Below are positions 1 to 5,043 of a stretch of DNA of 6,495 bases, piece after piece. Location: NCBI GenBank assembly GCA_937991555.1, contig CALKHU010000077.1, positions 1 to 6,495 of the forward strand, written 5' to 3'. Every line of letters starts with the position of its first letter. The first letter of the stretch is position 1. The notes beneath the pieces are model-generated. The model was not told the origin of the DNA and searched no databases. It saw only the letters and a list, made by a program, of their open reading frames with translations. This DNA comes from an uncultured Caulobacter sp. (GTDB lineage: Bacteria > Pseudomonadota > Alphaproteobacteria > Caulobacterales > Caulobacteraceae). Both the position numbers and the translations under genes were made by a program.

Positions 1-869
1 CGACCACCTTCGGGCTGAAGCTCGCCGGCCACTACGCCGAGTTCCAGCGCGCCAAGGAGCGGCTGGCCATGGCCCGCTTCGAGATCGCCACCTGCGCCAT
101 CTCCGGCGCCGTCGGCACCTTCGCCAACGTCGACCCCCGGGTCGAGGCCCATGTGGCCGAGAAGATGGGCCTGGCGGTCGAGCCGGTCTCGACCCAGGTC
201 ATCCCGCGCGACCGCCACGCCGCCTGGTTCGCGGCCCTGGCCGTGGTCGCCTCGTCGATCGAGCGCCTGGCCGTCGAGATCCGCCACCTGCAGCGCACGG
301 AAGTCCTCGAGGCCGAGGAGCCCTTCGACCCGGGCCAGAAGGGCAGCTCGGCGATGCCGCACAAGCGCAACCCGATCCTGACCGAGAACCTCACGGGCCT
401 TGCCCGCCTGGTCCGCTCGGCGGTGGTGCCGGCGCTGGAGAACGTCGCCCTCTGGCACGAGCGCGACATCAGCCATTCGTCGGTCGAGCGCGGCATCGCG
501 CCGGACGCCAGCATCCACCTCGACTTCGCCCTGCGCCGCCTGGCCGGCGTGATCGAGCGGCTGGTGATCTATCCGGAGAACATGCTCAGGAACCTCGACC
601 GCCTCGGCGGCCTGGTCCACAGCCAGCGGGTCATGCTCGCGCTGACGCAGAAGGACTCCAGCCGAGAGGAGGCCTATGCGGCCGTCCAGTCCAACGCGAT
701 GAAGGTCTGGCGCGGCGAAGGGAAGTTCATCGACTTCCTGAAGGCCGACCCGTTCGTCTCGGCCCAGCTGACCGACGCCGAGCTCGATGCGTTGTTCGAC
801 AATGGCTACCACTTCAAGCACGTCGACACGATCTTCGCCCGCGTGTTCGGGGAGCAGGCCGACGCGTAA
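1..869 (+). CDS. purB: Adenylosuccinate lyase (PurB), 3' part, truncated by window start
   Basis: The enzyme catalyses two beta-eliminations that release fumarate: SAICAR to AICAR in IMP synthesis, and adenylosuccinate to AMP. It is cytosolic and homotetrameric in the family. The reading frame is open from base 3 and gives 288 residues to the TAA at 867-869; the first third of a roughly 430-residue protein lies outside the window. The fumarase/aspartase superfamily signature GSSAMPHKRNP is encoded around 342-374 and carries the flexible-loop serine used in catalysis. Upstream are ISGAVGTFAN and STQVIPRDRH, and downstream ENVALWHERDISHSSVER, RLGGLVHSQRV and the C-terminal YHFKHVDTIFARVFG, all typical of the alphaproteobacterial PurB type. 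No truncation or frameshift is seen in the visible part. The glycosylase gene overlaps or follows its stop without a gap, so the two are probably co-transcribed. Identification is firm. Confidence 0.97.
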   Translation, partial: TTFGLKLAGHYAEFQRAKERLAMARFEIATCAISGAVGTFANVDPRVEAHVAEKMGLAVEPVSTQVIPRDRHAAWFAALAVVASSIERLAVEIRHLQRTEVLEAEEPFDPGQKGSSAMPHKRNPILTENLTGLARLVRSAVVPALENVALWHERDISHSSVERGIAPDASIHLDFALRRLAGVIERLVIYPENMLRNLDRLGGLVHSQRVMLALTQKDSSREEAYAAVQSNAMKVWRGEGKFIDFLKADPFVSAQLTDAELDALFDNGYHFKHVDTIFARVFGEQADA

Positions 870-1350
870 GCGCGGCTTTCCGCCGGTCGTCGACGACGGC
901 GTCCGGCTGCTGGTGCTGGGCAGCCTGCCCGGCGAGGCGTCGCTCGCCGCCGGCCGCTACTACGCCCACCCGCAGAACGCCTTCTGGCGGCTGATGGGGA
1001 CGGTGATCGGCGAGGACCTGGCCGGCCTCGACTACGAAGCGCGGCTGGCGGCATTGCTACGGCATCGCGTGGGCCTATGGGACGTCGTCGGCGAAGCCGT
1101 CCGCCCCGGCAGCCTCGACACCGCCATCCGCGACGCCGTTCACAACGATCTGGCCGCCCTGGTCGACACGCTGCCGGCCCTCCGCGCCGTCGCCTTCAAC
1201 GGAGGCACGGCGACGAAGAAGGGGCTGAAGCTGCTGGCGGGTTATGAGGGGCGGTTGGAGATGATCCCTTTGCCCTCATCGAGCCCTGCGCTGACAACAC
1301 CCTTCGTGGTGAAGGCAGAGGCTTGGGGTGTGATACGGGGATTGCTTTAG
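862..1350 (+). CDS. DNA-deoxyinosine (hypoxanthine-DNA) glycosylase, UDG superfamily family 6
   Basis: This is a probable base-excision repair enzyme that removes hypoxanthine, the deamination product of adenine, from DNA. Seen: the motif VLGSLPGEASL followed by RYYAHPQNAFWRLMG (about 916-996), a central AFNGGTATKKG, and the late motif LPSSSPAL before the C-terminus. This is the motif order of family-6 UDG-superfamily proteins, which run about 160-180 residues. The Asn in HPQNAFW corresponds to the Asn reported as important in this family. The start is uncertain. The first in-frame ATGs are at 787 and 802, deep inside purB, and would add a Ser/Thr-rich stretch that looks like out-of-frame purB. 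No ATG, GTG or TTG lies between 802 and the conserved domain. I propose ACG at 862, 7 nt after GGGGAG (849-854), giving MRKRGFPPVVDDG and an 8-nt overlap with purB. Function is confident; the start is inference. Confidence 0.85.
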   Translation, partial: TRKRGFPPVVDDGVRLLVLGSLPGEASLAAGRYYAHPQNAFWRLMGTVIGEDLAGLDYEARLAALLRHRVGLWDVVGEAVRPGSLDTAIRDAVHNDLAALVDTLPALRAVAFNGGTATKKGLKLLAGYEGRLEMIPLPSSSPALTTPFVVKAEAWGVIRGLL

Positions 1351-1355
1351 CGACA

Positions 1356-1379
1356 GCCAAGGACCGAAGCGGACTTGGC
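1356..1379. terminator. Hairpin between convergent genes
   Basis: A perfect 6-bp inverted repeat, GCCAAG (1356-1361) and CTTGGC (1374-1379), encloses a further CCG/CGG pairing with an AAG loop. It sits in the 42-bp gap between the glycosylase stop and the lipoprotein stop, so it could end transcription from both sides. Neither side has a clear T-tract, so intrinsic termination is only plausible. Confidence 0.4.
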
Positions 1380-1392
1380 GCGGCATATGGCC

Positions 1393-1791
1393 CTATCTCG
1401 CGACCTTTTCGAACGAGACCCTGACGTTACCCACGCGGGTTGGCGATGCGAACACGCGCGCCCTTTCGTCGTAGCGAATGACAAGACGCGTCGGAGAAGC
1501 CCACAGCATTTCCGCCCAAGGGCCGCCCCATGAAGCAGCAGCAGCAGCGCCATGATCGTCGTCTGCGACAAACGCGTTCCCGCTTCCGAGGGGTTGCTCT
1601 CCGCGCGTCATCACTGAAATCTGCGTCGAAAAGCCGGTGGTAGCTCCACAATCGCGCTGAAACAGCACGGCGCGGGTCTCTCCATCTGGCGCGACAACTT
1701 CCGAGACTATTTGGTTGCCGCAAGCATCCGCTCTGCACCCTGACAGCACGACGCAAAGAGACAGCACCGCAGCTACGAGCAGCTTGGCCAT
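1393..1791 (-). CDS. Small predicted lipoprotein, function unknown
   Basis: The gene encodes 132 residues. The N-terminus (MAKLLVAAVLSLCVVLSGC) is a short positively charged start, a hydrophobic stretch and a lipobox LSGC at residues 16-19, so signal peptidase II should cleave before Cys19 to leave about 114 mature residues. The +2 residue is Arg, not Asp, which in E. coli terms favours outer-membrane sorting. The mature part carries CGNQIVSEVVAPDGETRAV and FQRDCGATTGFSTQ, with Cys24 and Cys48 as a possible disulfide, then a GGPWAEMLWASPTRLVIRYDERARVF segment suggesting a small beta-rich domain. I recall uncharacterised proteobacterial proteins with this CGN...DGxxxAVxFxRDCGATTGFSTQ pattern but cannot name a function. 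The start ATG at 1791 lacks a strong Shine-Dalgarno. The local sequence looks less GC-biased than its neighbours. It lies downstream of vapC on the same strand with a 72-bp gap. Confidence 0.75.
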   Translation of the reverse strand: MAKLLVAAVLSLCVVLSGCRADACGNQIVSEVVAPDGETRAVLFQRDCGATTGFSTQISVMTRGEQPLGSGNAFVADDDHGAAAAASWGGPWAEMLWASPTRLVIRYDERARVFASPTRVGNVRVSFEKVAR

Positions 1792-1863
1792 GCTCTAAAG
1801 CCTAGCTTCGCAGCTGGCCGGCAACCACCCCTAGCTGGCGCGCTGCCATGAAAAAGGTCACCC

Positions 1864-2250
1864 TCACCACAGTCGCTGCACGTCGAACCCGTCGAACACC
1901 GTCTCGTTCGACACCAGCGTCATGCCCTCCTCCCGGGCCTGTGCGATCAGCAGCCGGTCGAAGGGGTCCTTGTGCGGGATGTCCATCGTGCCGGCGCGTC
2001 GGGCGTGAGACAGTTCGATCGGCAGCGGCGCGAACCCGTGGCGCTCGACCTCAGCCGGAAAGTGCTCGGCCAGCACAGCGACATCGGGCAACTTCCCCAT
2101 CCGGTACTTCTGCCCGATCTCGAAGGCCGATACCGCGCTGACGTAGACTTCGTTCGCACCGTCTCGGATGGCGTCGCGCGCCGCCGCGCTAAGGCGCGGA
2201 TTGTCCTCGCTCCACCAGAGCAGCGCGTGGGTGTCGAGCAGCAGCCTCAA
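1864..2250 (-). CDS. vapC: VapC-type PIN-domain ribonuclease toxin
   Basis: This is the toxin of a type II toxin-antitoxin pair; VapC-type PIN proteins are Mg-dependent RNases acting on tRNA or other RNA and are silenced by the bound antitoxin. I chose the TTG at 2250-2248, giving 128 residues starting MRLLLDTHALLWW. It overlaps the antitoxin TGA by 4 nt (TTGA) and has GAGG a few bases upstream. A GTG at 2268 would add six residues with no family similarity. Acidic PIN residues are Asp6 (LLDTH), Glu44 (SAFEIG) and Asp98 (HKDPFDRLLIAQA). At the fourth position there is Asn115-Glu116 (LVSNETVFDGF) where many PIN proteins have Asp, a variation seen in the DPFDR subgroup. Length is normal. The pair is translationally coupled and transcribed from the promoter upstream of the antitoxin. 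Family assignment is firm; the RNA target is unknown. Confidence 0.92.
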   Translation of the reverse strand: MRLLLDTHALLWWSEDNPRLSAAARDAIRDGANEVYVSAVSAFEIGQKYRMGKLPDVAVLAEHFPAEVERHGFAPLPIELSHARRAGTMDIPHKDPFDRLLIAQAREEGMTLVSNETVFDGFDVQRLW

Positions 2251-2495
2251 TCGCCCTCGCCGTTCCACAAGGCGAGTTCATCATCGGGCAGCGGGTCGAA
2301 GAAGCGGTCGTCGAAGGATATCTTGCCCTTCAGTAAACCCGGCGTGCGGTCTGGCCGCGCAACCGCCTTCTCCACGGGCACGACCCGCGCCACCGGCGTC
2401 TTGCCGCGGGCGATGACCACCTCGCCGCCCGCCTCGACCTCGGCGATCAGTTTGGAAAGATTGGTCTTGGCCTGATGGATCGTGACGACGGTCAT
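2247..2495 (-). CDS. Phd/YefM-family antitoxin, partner of VapC
   Basis: The 82-residue product neutralises the adjacent PIN toxin and, by family precedent, represses its own operon. The N-terminal half (TVVTIHQAKTNLSKLIAEV, then GGEVVIARGKTPVARVVPVE) is the Phd/YefM dimerisation and DNA-binding fold. The C-terminal half (GLLKGKISFDDRFFDPLPDDELALW) is the acidic, toxin-wrapping tail typical of antitoxins paired with PIN proteins. The ATG at 2495 has GAGG 8 nt upstream (2507-2504). The gene is first in the operon and overlaps vapC by 4 nt at the TTG start. Upstream lies an 18-bp perfect palindrome overlapping the promoter -10, the expected layout for autoregulation by the antitoxin or the toxin-antitoxin complex. 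No disruption is seen. Confidence 0.92.
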   Translation of the reverse strand: MTVVTIHQAKTNLSKLIAEVEAGGEVVIARGKTPVARVVPVEKAVARPDRTPGLLKGKISFDDRFFDPLPDDELALWNGEGD

Positions 2496-2511
2496 GGCGA
2501 TTTCCTCGTCC

Positions 2512-2529
2512 GAAAGTTAGCTAACTTTC
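2512..2529. promoter_or_regulatory. 18-bp perfect palindrome, candidate operator of the toxin-antitoxin operon
   Basis: GAAAGTTAGCTAACTTTC is identical to its own reverse complement over 18 bases. It lies 17 bp upstream of the antitoxin ATG and covers the proposed -10 element. Symmetric sites in this position are the usual binding sites of Phd/YefM-type antitoxins. It is AT-rich in an otherwise GC-rich window, which makes chance less likely. Binding by this antitoxin is inference. Confidence 0.75.
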
Positions 2530-2542
2530 CCGTTTTGTTCAA
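2514..2542 (-). promoter_or_regulatory. Candidate sigma-70-type promoter of the toxin-antitoxin operon
   Basis: On the - strand, TTGAAC (2542-2537) and TAACTT (2519-2514) are separated by exactly 17 bp and point at the antitoxin ATG at 2495. The -35 matches consensus at four of six positions and the -10 at three of six. The -10 lies inside the palindromic operator, so a bound repressor would block polymerase. Confidence 0.5.
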
Positions 2543-2569
2543 TGCGTGGTCGCGACAGGGCGACACGAC

Positions 2570-2648
2570 AAAAGCCCCCTGCTGATCAGGATCGCCCGGC
2601 TGGTGTTGGTGGCTCGCAAACGCCCCGTCCGTTCGCCGGAGGAGGCGT
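2570..2648 (-). terminator. Two successive terminator-like hairpins downstream of the DUF1476 gene
   Basis: Read leftward from the DUF1476 stop, the first hairpin (2648-2620) has a 12-position stem with one C-C mismatch and one G-T wobble and a GCGAA loop, followed by TTTG. The second (2601-2570) has AGCC/GGCT outer and CCTG/CAGG inner pairings and ends in a TTTT run (2573-2570). Together they would stop DUF1476 transcription before the toxin-antitoxin promoter. The pairing is seen; the activity is inferred. Confidence 0.6.
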
Positions 2649-2661
2649 CTGCGCTTTCGGC

Positions 2662-2979
2662 CTAGCCGCCCGCCTTGATCGCTTCGCGGGCCTGGGCCAG
2701 CAGTTCGTCCATCTTCAGGCGCACGTCGCCCTCGGTCACCGAGACGCCGGAGCCCTTCAGGTCCTCGAACACCTTGCGCAGGACATCCTCGTCGCCCGGC
2801 TGTTCGAAGTCGGACTTCACGACGGCCCGGACGTACTCATCGACGGATTCCAGACCCATCAGGCCGGCCGCCCATTCGCCCAGCAGACGGTTGCGGCGGG
2901 CCGCGGCCTTGAACTCCTGCTCGGCGTCGAGGGCGAACTTCTTCTCAAAGCCCTTCTCGCGGTCGTCGAACGTGCTCAT
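2662..2979 (-). CDS. DUF1476 protein, ATP synthase zeta-subunit (F1-ATPase inhibitor) family
   Basis: The 105-residue product matches the DUF1476 family in length and sequence. In Paracoccus denitrificans the family member is the zeta subunit, which binds F1 and blocks ATP hydrolysis through its N-terminal segment. Seen: the N-terminal MSTFDDREKGFEKKFALDAE, then FKAAARRNRLLGEWAAGLMG (about 23-42), then DFEQPGDEDVLRKV (57-70), and a C-terminal helix LKMDELLAQAREAIKAGG, consistent with an all-helical protein without membrane segments. The ATG at 2979 has GGAG (2988-2985) 5 nt upstream. A longer reading to 3216 exists but its extra 79 residues look like intergenic translation. It is divergent from purC, a neighbourhood I recall as common in Alphaproteobacteria. 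Whether it inhibits ATPase in this organism is inference, since not all family members are reported to be strong inhibitors. Confidence 0.9.
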   Translation of the reverse strand: MSTFDDREKGFEKKFALDAEQEFKAAARRNRLLGEWAAGLMGLESVDEYVRAVVKSDFEQPGDEDVLRKVFEDLKGSGVSVTEGDVRLKMDELLAQAREAIKAGG

Positions 2980-3005
2980 GTAAACTCCGATAGGTATTGC
3001 GCGCC

Positions 3006-3034
3006 CTGATATCCGCTTGCGGGCGCCGCCGCAA
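3006..3034 (-). promoter_or_regulatory. Candidate promoter of the DUF1476 gene
   Basis: On the - strand TTGCGG (3034-3029) and TATCAG (3011-3006) are separated by 17 bp, about 26 bp before the DUF1476 ATG. This leaves a short leader that still contains the GGAG ribosome site. The -10 matches at four of six positions and the -35 keeps TTG. In GC-rich DNA such matches are suggestive only. Confidence 0.4.
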
Positions 3035-3084
3035 TCGGGCGTGTCGCCCCGGAAGAGAGTTCTCGCCCCCGACCTTCGCCTCGT

Positions 3085-3113
3085 TTGCGCCCGGGGCCCT
3101 GTTCCGCTAGGGT
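3085..3113 (+). promoter_or_regulatory. Candidate promoter for purC-purS-purQ
   Basis: TTGCGC (3085-3090) and TAGGGT (3108-3113) are separated by 17 bp. The second element lies in GCTAGGGTC (3106-3114), which begins with the GCTA core of the Caulobacter housekeeping -10. It would give a leader of about 110 nt before the purC ATG. It fits the expected position for the purine operon promoter, but the match is partial and no start site is known. Confidence 0.45.
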
Positions 3114-3153
3114 CAGGCCCGACTTCAGCGACAGCGGCTCCGAGTCGTCGATA

Positions 3154-3186
3154 CGCGCGCAGGCTCCTCCGCCCGCGCGCGATTTT
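3154..3186 (+). promoter_or_regulatory. Terminator-like hairpin in the purC leader, possible attenuator
   Basis: CGCGCGC-A-GG (3154-3163) pairs with CC-C-GCGCGCG (3172-3181), giving nine base pairs with a single A-C mismatch and the 8-base loop CTCCTCCG. It is followed by ATTTT (3182-3186). The structure lies between the proposed promoter and the purC ATG at 3234. A second small hairpin, CGTTC/GAACG with loop CCG, follows directly at 3187-3199. The order of GC stem then T-run is that of an intrinsic terminator. An attenuation role is inference; no competing antiterminator pairing or known riboswitch was recognised. Confidence 0.4.
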
Positions 3187-3233
3187 CGTTCCCGGAACGG
3201 CCGTCGCGACCCCCACGGGGAACCGAGAAGACC

Positions 3234-3992
3234 ATGACCACCCGCCGCAAGAAGATCTACGAAGGCAAGGCCAAGATCCTCTACGAGGGCCCGGAGCCCG
3301 GCACCCTGATCCAGTACTTCAAGGACGACGCGACCGCCTTCAACGCCCAGAAGAAGGCCGTGCTCGAGGGCAAGGGCGTCATCAACAACCGCATCAGCGA
3401 GTTCGTGATGACCCGGCTGGGCGCGATCGGCGTCCAGAACCACTTCATCAAGCGCCTGAACCTGCGCGAGCAGCTGATCAAGGAAGTCGAGATCATCCCG
3501 CTGGAGGTGATCTGTCGCAACATCGCCGCCGGCAGCCTGTCGACGCGCCTCGGCCTCGAGGAAGGGGCGCCCCTGCCCCGCTCGATCATCGAGTTCTGCT
3601 ACAAGGACGACAAGCTCGGCGACCCGATGGTCGCGGAGGAGCACATCACCGCGTTCAACTGGGCCACGACCCAGGAGATCGACGACATCATGGCCATGAC
3701 CCTGCGCATCAACGACTTCCTGTGCGGGATGTTCGGCGGGGTCGGGATCACCCTGGTCGACTTCAAGGTCGAGTTCGGCCGCATCTGGGACGGCGACTTC
3801 TCGCGCGTCATCCTGGCCGACGAGATCAGCCCCGACAGCTGCCGGCTGTGGGACAGCACGACCAACGAGAAGCTGGACAAGGACCGGTTCCGCCGCGACC
3901 TCGGCGAGGTCATCGAGAGCTACACCGAGGTGGCCCGGCGCCTCGGGATCATGAAGGAAATGCCGACCGTCATCAAAGGCGGCCTGCACTAG
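3234..3992 (+). CDS. purC: Phosphoribosylaminoimidazole-succinocarboxamide synthase (SAICAR synthetase)
   Basis: The cytosolic enzyme joins CAIR and aspartate with ATP to make SAICAR, the substrate PurB then cleaves. The 252-residue length is normal for the short bacterial form. Seen in order: IYEGKAKILYEG (8-19, nucleotide-binding N-terminal lobe), FKDDATAFNAQKK (29-41), KGVINNRISEF (47-57), IIPLEVICRNIAAGSLSTRLG (87-107), KLGDPMVAEEHI (127-138), the family signature LVDFKVEFG (174-182), and DEISPDSCRLWD (196-207), which carries acidic residues for metal/ATP and substrate binding. The start ATG at 3234 is supported by the MTTRRKKIYEGKAK beginning; GAGAAG lies 3 nt upstream, a close and modest ribosome site. 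The gene leads a tight operon with purS (21-bp gap) and purQ. Nothing is missing. Confidence 0.97.
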   Translation: MTTRRKKIYEGKAKILYEGPEPGTLIQYFKDDATAFNAQKKAVLEGKGVINNRISEFVMTRLGAIGVQNHFIKRLNLREQLIKEVEIIPLEVICRNIAAGSLSTRLGLEEGAPLPRSIIEFCYKDDKLGDPMVAEEHITAFNWATTQEIDDIMAMTLRINDFLCGMFGGVGITLVDFKVEFGRIWDGDFSRVILADEISPDSCRLWDSTTNEKLDKDRFRRDLGEVIESYTEVARRLGIMKEMPTVIKGGLH

Positions 3993-4013
3993 AGCTGTGA
4001 CGAGACCAGATTG

Positions 4014-4253
4014 ATGAAAGCCACCGTCCACGTCTTCCTGAAGCCCGGCGTCCTCGACGTGCAGGGCAAGGCTGTCGAGAGCGCCCTGCACGGCCTGGGC
4101 TGGGCCGACGTCAAGGACGTCCGCGTCGGCCGGGTGATCACCTTCGACGTCGGCGCCGCCGACAAGGCCGCGGCCGAGGCCGAGGTGAAGGCGATGTGCG
4201 AGAAGCTCCTCGCCAACACCGTGATCGAAGGCTACCGGGTCGAGGTGGCCTGA
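4014..4253 (+). CDS. purS: FGAM synthase subunit PurS
   Basis: PurS is the small subunit that holds PurQ and PurL together in the three-part phosphoribosylformylglycinamidine synthase of bacteria lacking the fused enzyme, and it helps pass ammonia from PurQ to PurL. The product has 79 residues: MKATVHVFLKPGVLDVQGKA, HGLGWADVKDVRVGRVITFDV (26-46), and EKLLANTVIEGYRVEV at the C-terminus, a full-length PurS. I chose ATG at 4014; the preceding TTG at 4011 is in frame but would only add one Met. The ribosome site is weak (GACGAGACC), consistent with coupling to purC, whose stop is 21 bp upstream. The TGA at 4251-4253 is one base before the purQ GTG, implying co-translation. Confidence 0.95.
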   Translation: MKATVHVFLKPGVLDVQGKAVESALHGLGWADVKDVRVGRVITFDVGAADKAAAEAEVKAMCEKLLANTVIEGYRVEVA

Positions 4254-4254
4254 C

Positions 4255-4917
4255 GTGAAAGCCGCCGTCATCGTCTTCCCCGGCTCCAACTGCGACCGCG
4301 ACTGCGCCGTCGCCGTCGAGCGCTCGACCGGCGCGAAGGTCGAGATGGTCTGGCACAAGGAAACGGCCCTGCCCGACGGTCTGGACCTGATCGTGCTGCC
4401 GGGCGGCTTCTCCTACGGCGACTATCTGCGCTGCGGCGCGATGGCGGCGCTGTCGCCGGTGATGAAGGAAGTCATCGCCGCGGCGAACCGGGGCGTGGCC
4501 ACGGTCGGCATCTGCAACGGCTTCCAGATCCTCTGCGAGGCGGGCCTGCTGCCCGGCGCCCTGCTGCGCAACGAGGGCCTGAAGTACGTCTGCAAGCCGG
4601 TCGCGCTGGAAGTGACAAACGCCCAGACCCGCTTCACCGCCGGCTACCAGGGCCGTCGCGAGGTGACGATGACCGTCGGAAACGGCGAGGGCAACTTCTT
4701 CGCCGACAAGGAAACCCTGGCCCGGATCGAGGGCGAGGGACAGGTCGTGTTCCGCTACCTCGACAACCCCAACGGTTCGGTCGACGACATCGCCGGCATC
4801 ATCAACCCGGCCGGCAACGTGCTCGGCATGATGCCGCACCCCGACCGCGCCTTCGAAGAGGACCTCGGCTCGGCCGACGGCGCCATCCTGTTCCAGAGCG
4901 CGCTCGCCAGCGCCTGA
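4255..4917 (+). CDS. purQ: FGAM synthase subunit PurQ (glutaminase)
   Basis: PurQ is a class I glutamine amidotransferase that hydrolyses glutamine and supplies ammonia for FGAR to FGAM conversion by PurL. The product has 220 residues from a GTG start one base after the purS stop. Seen: VIVFPGSNCDRD (6-16), LPGGFSYGDYLRCGAMA (48-64, oxyanion region), the nucleophile elbow VGICNGFQ with Cys87, and GMMPHPDRAFE with His195. The third triad member in Bacillus PurQ is a Glu two residues after His; here that position is Asp197, a conservative change. Length is normal. The large subunit gene purL does not follow: the next gene is an unrelated membrane protein, so purL must lie elsewhere. Confidence 0.96.
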   Translation: MKAAVIVFPGSNCDRDCAVAVERSTGAKVEMVWHKETALPDGLDLIVLPGGFSYGDYLRCGAMAALSPVMKEVIAAANRGVATVGICNGFQILCEAGLLPGALLRNEGLKYVCKPVALEVTNAQTRFTAGYQGRREVTMTVGNGEGNFFADKETLARIEGEGQVVFRYLDNPNGSVDDIAGIINPAGNVLGMMPHPDRAFEEDLGSADGAILFQSALASA

Positions 4918-5043
4918 GCCTCCTGCGCCAGTCGCGCGATGGCGCGCGCCCGCCGGCGGACGGTCCCGCGACCGGCGAATTCGCTGTGCGCCCGCGCCTG
5001 ACCGCCGCAGATTGCCCCGGCCTGCGCGGGGAGGGCTGCAAGC

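Noticed and set aside
1848..2141. + strand frame beginning MKKVTLTTVAA, which looks like a signal-peptide start
   Set aside because: After eleven residues it becomes an Arg/Ser/Pro-rich stretch antisense to vapC, with no hydrophobic core for secretion and no ribosome site of note.
1864..2495. The toxin-antitoxin pair as a new defence system
   Set aside because: Both proteins belong to well-known families (PIN toxin, Phd/YefM antitoxin) in the standard gene order; nothing indicates a novel mechanism.
2980..3216. N-terminal extension of the DUF1476 gene to a start at 3216
   Set aside because: The family protein starts at MSTFDD (2979) with its own GGAG site; the extension crosses the promoter region and has no family similarity.
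3017..4000. 327-codon + strand frame overlapping purC
   Set aside because: It is purC read in another frame; Arg/Pro/His-rich low-quality protein.
2976..4358. 460-codon open frame on the - strand opposite purC, purS and purQ
   Set aside because: It is antisense to three certain genes; the product is Asp/Val/Leu/Gly-rich in the way long GC-rich antisense frames are, with no recognisable domain.
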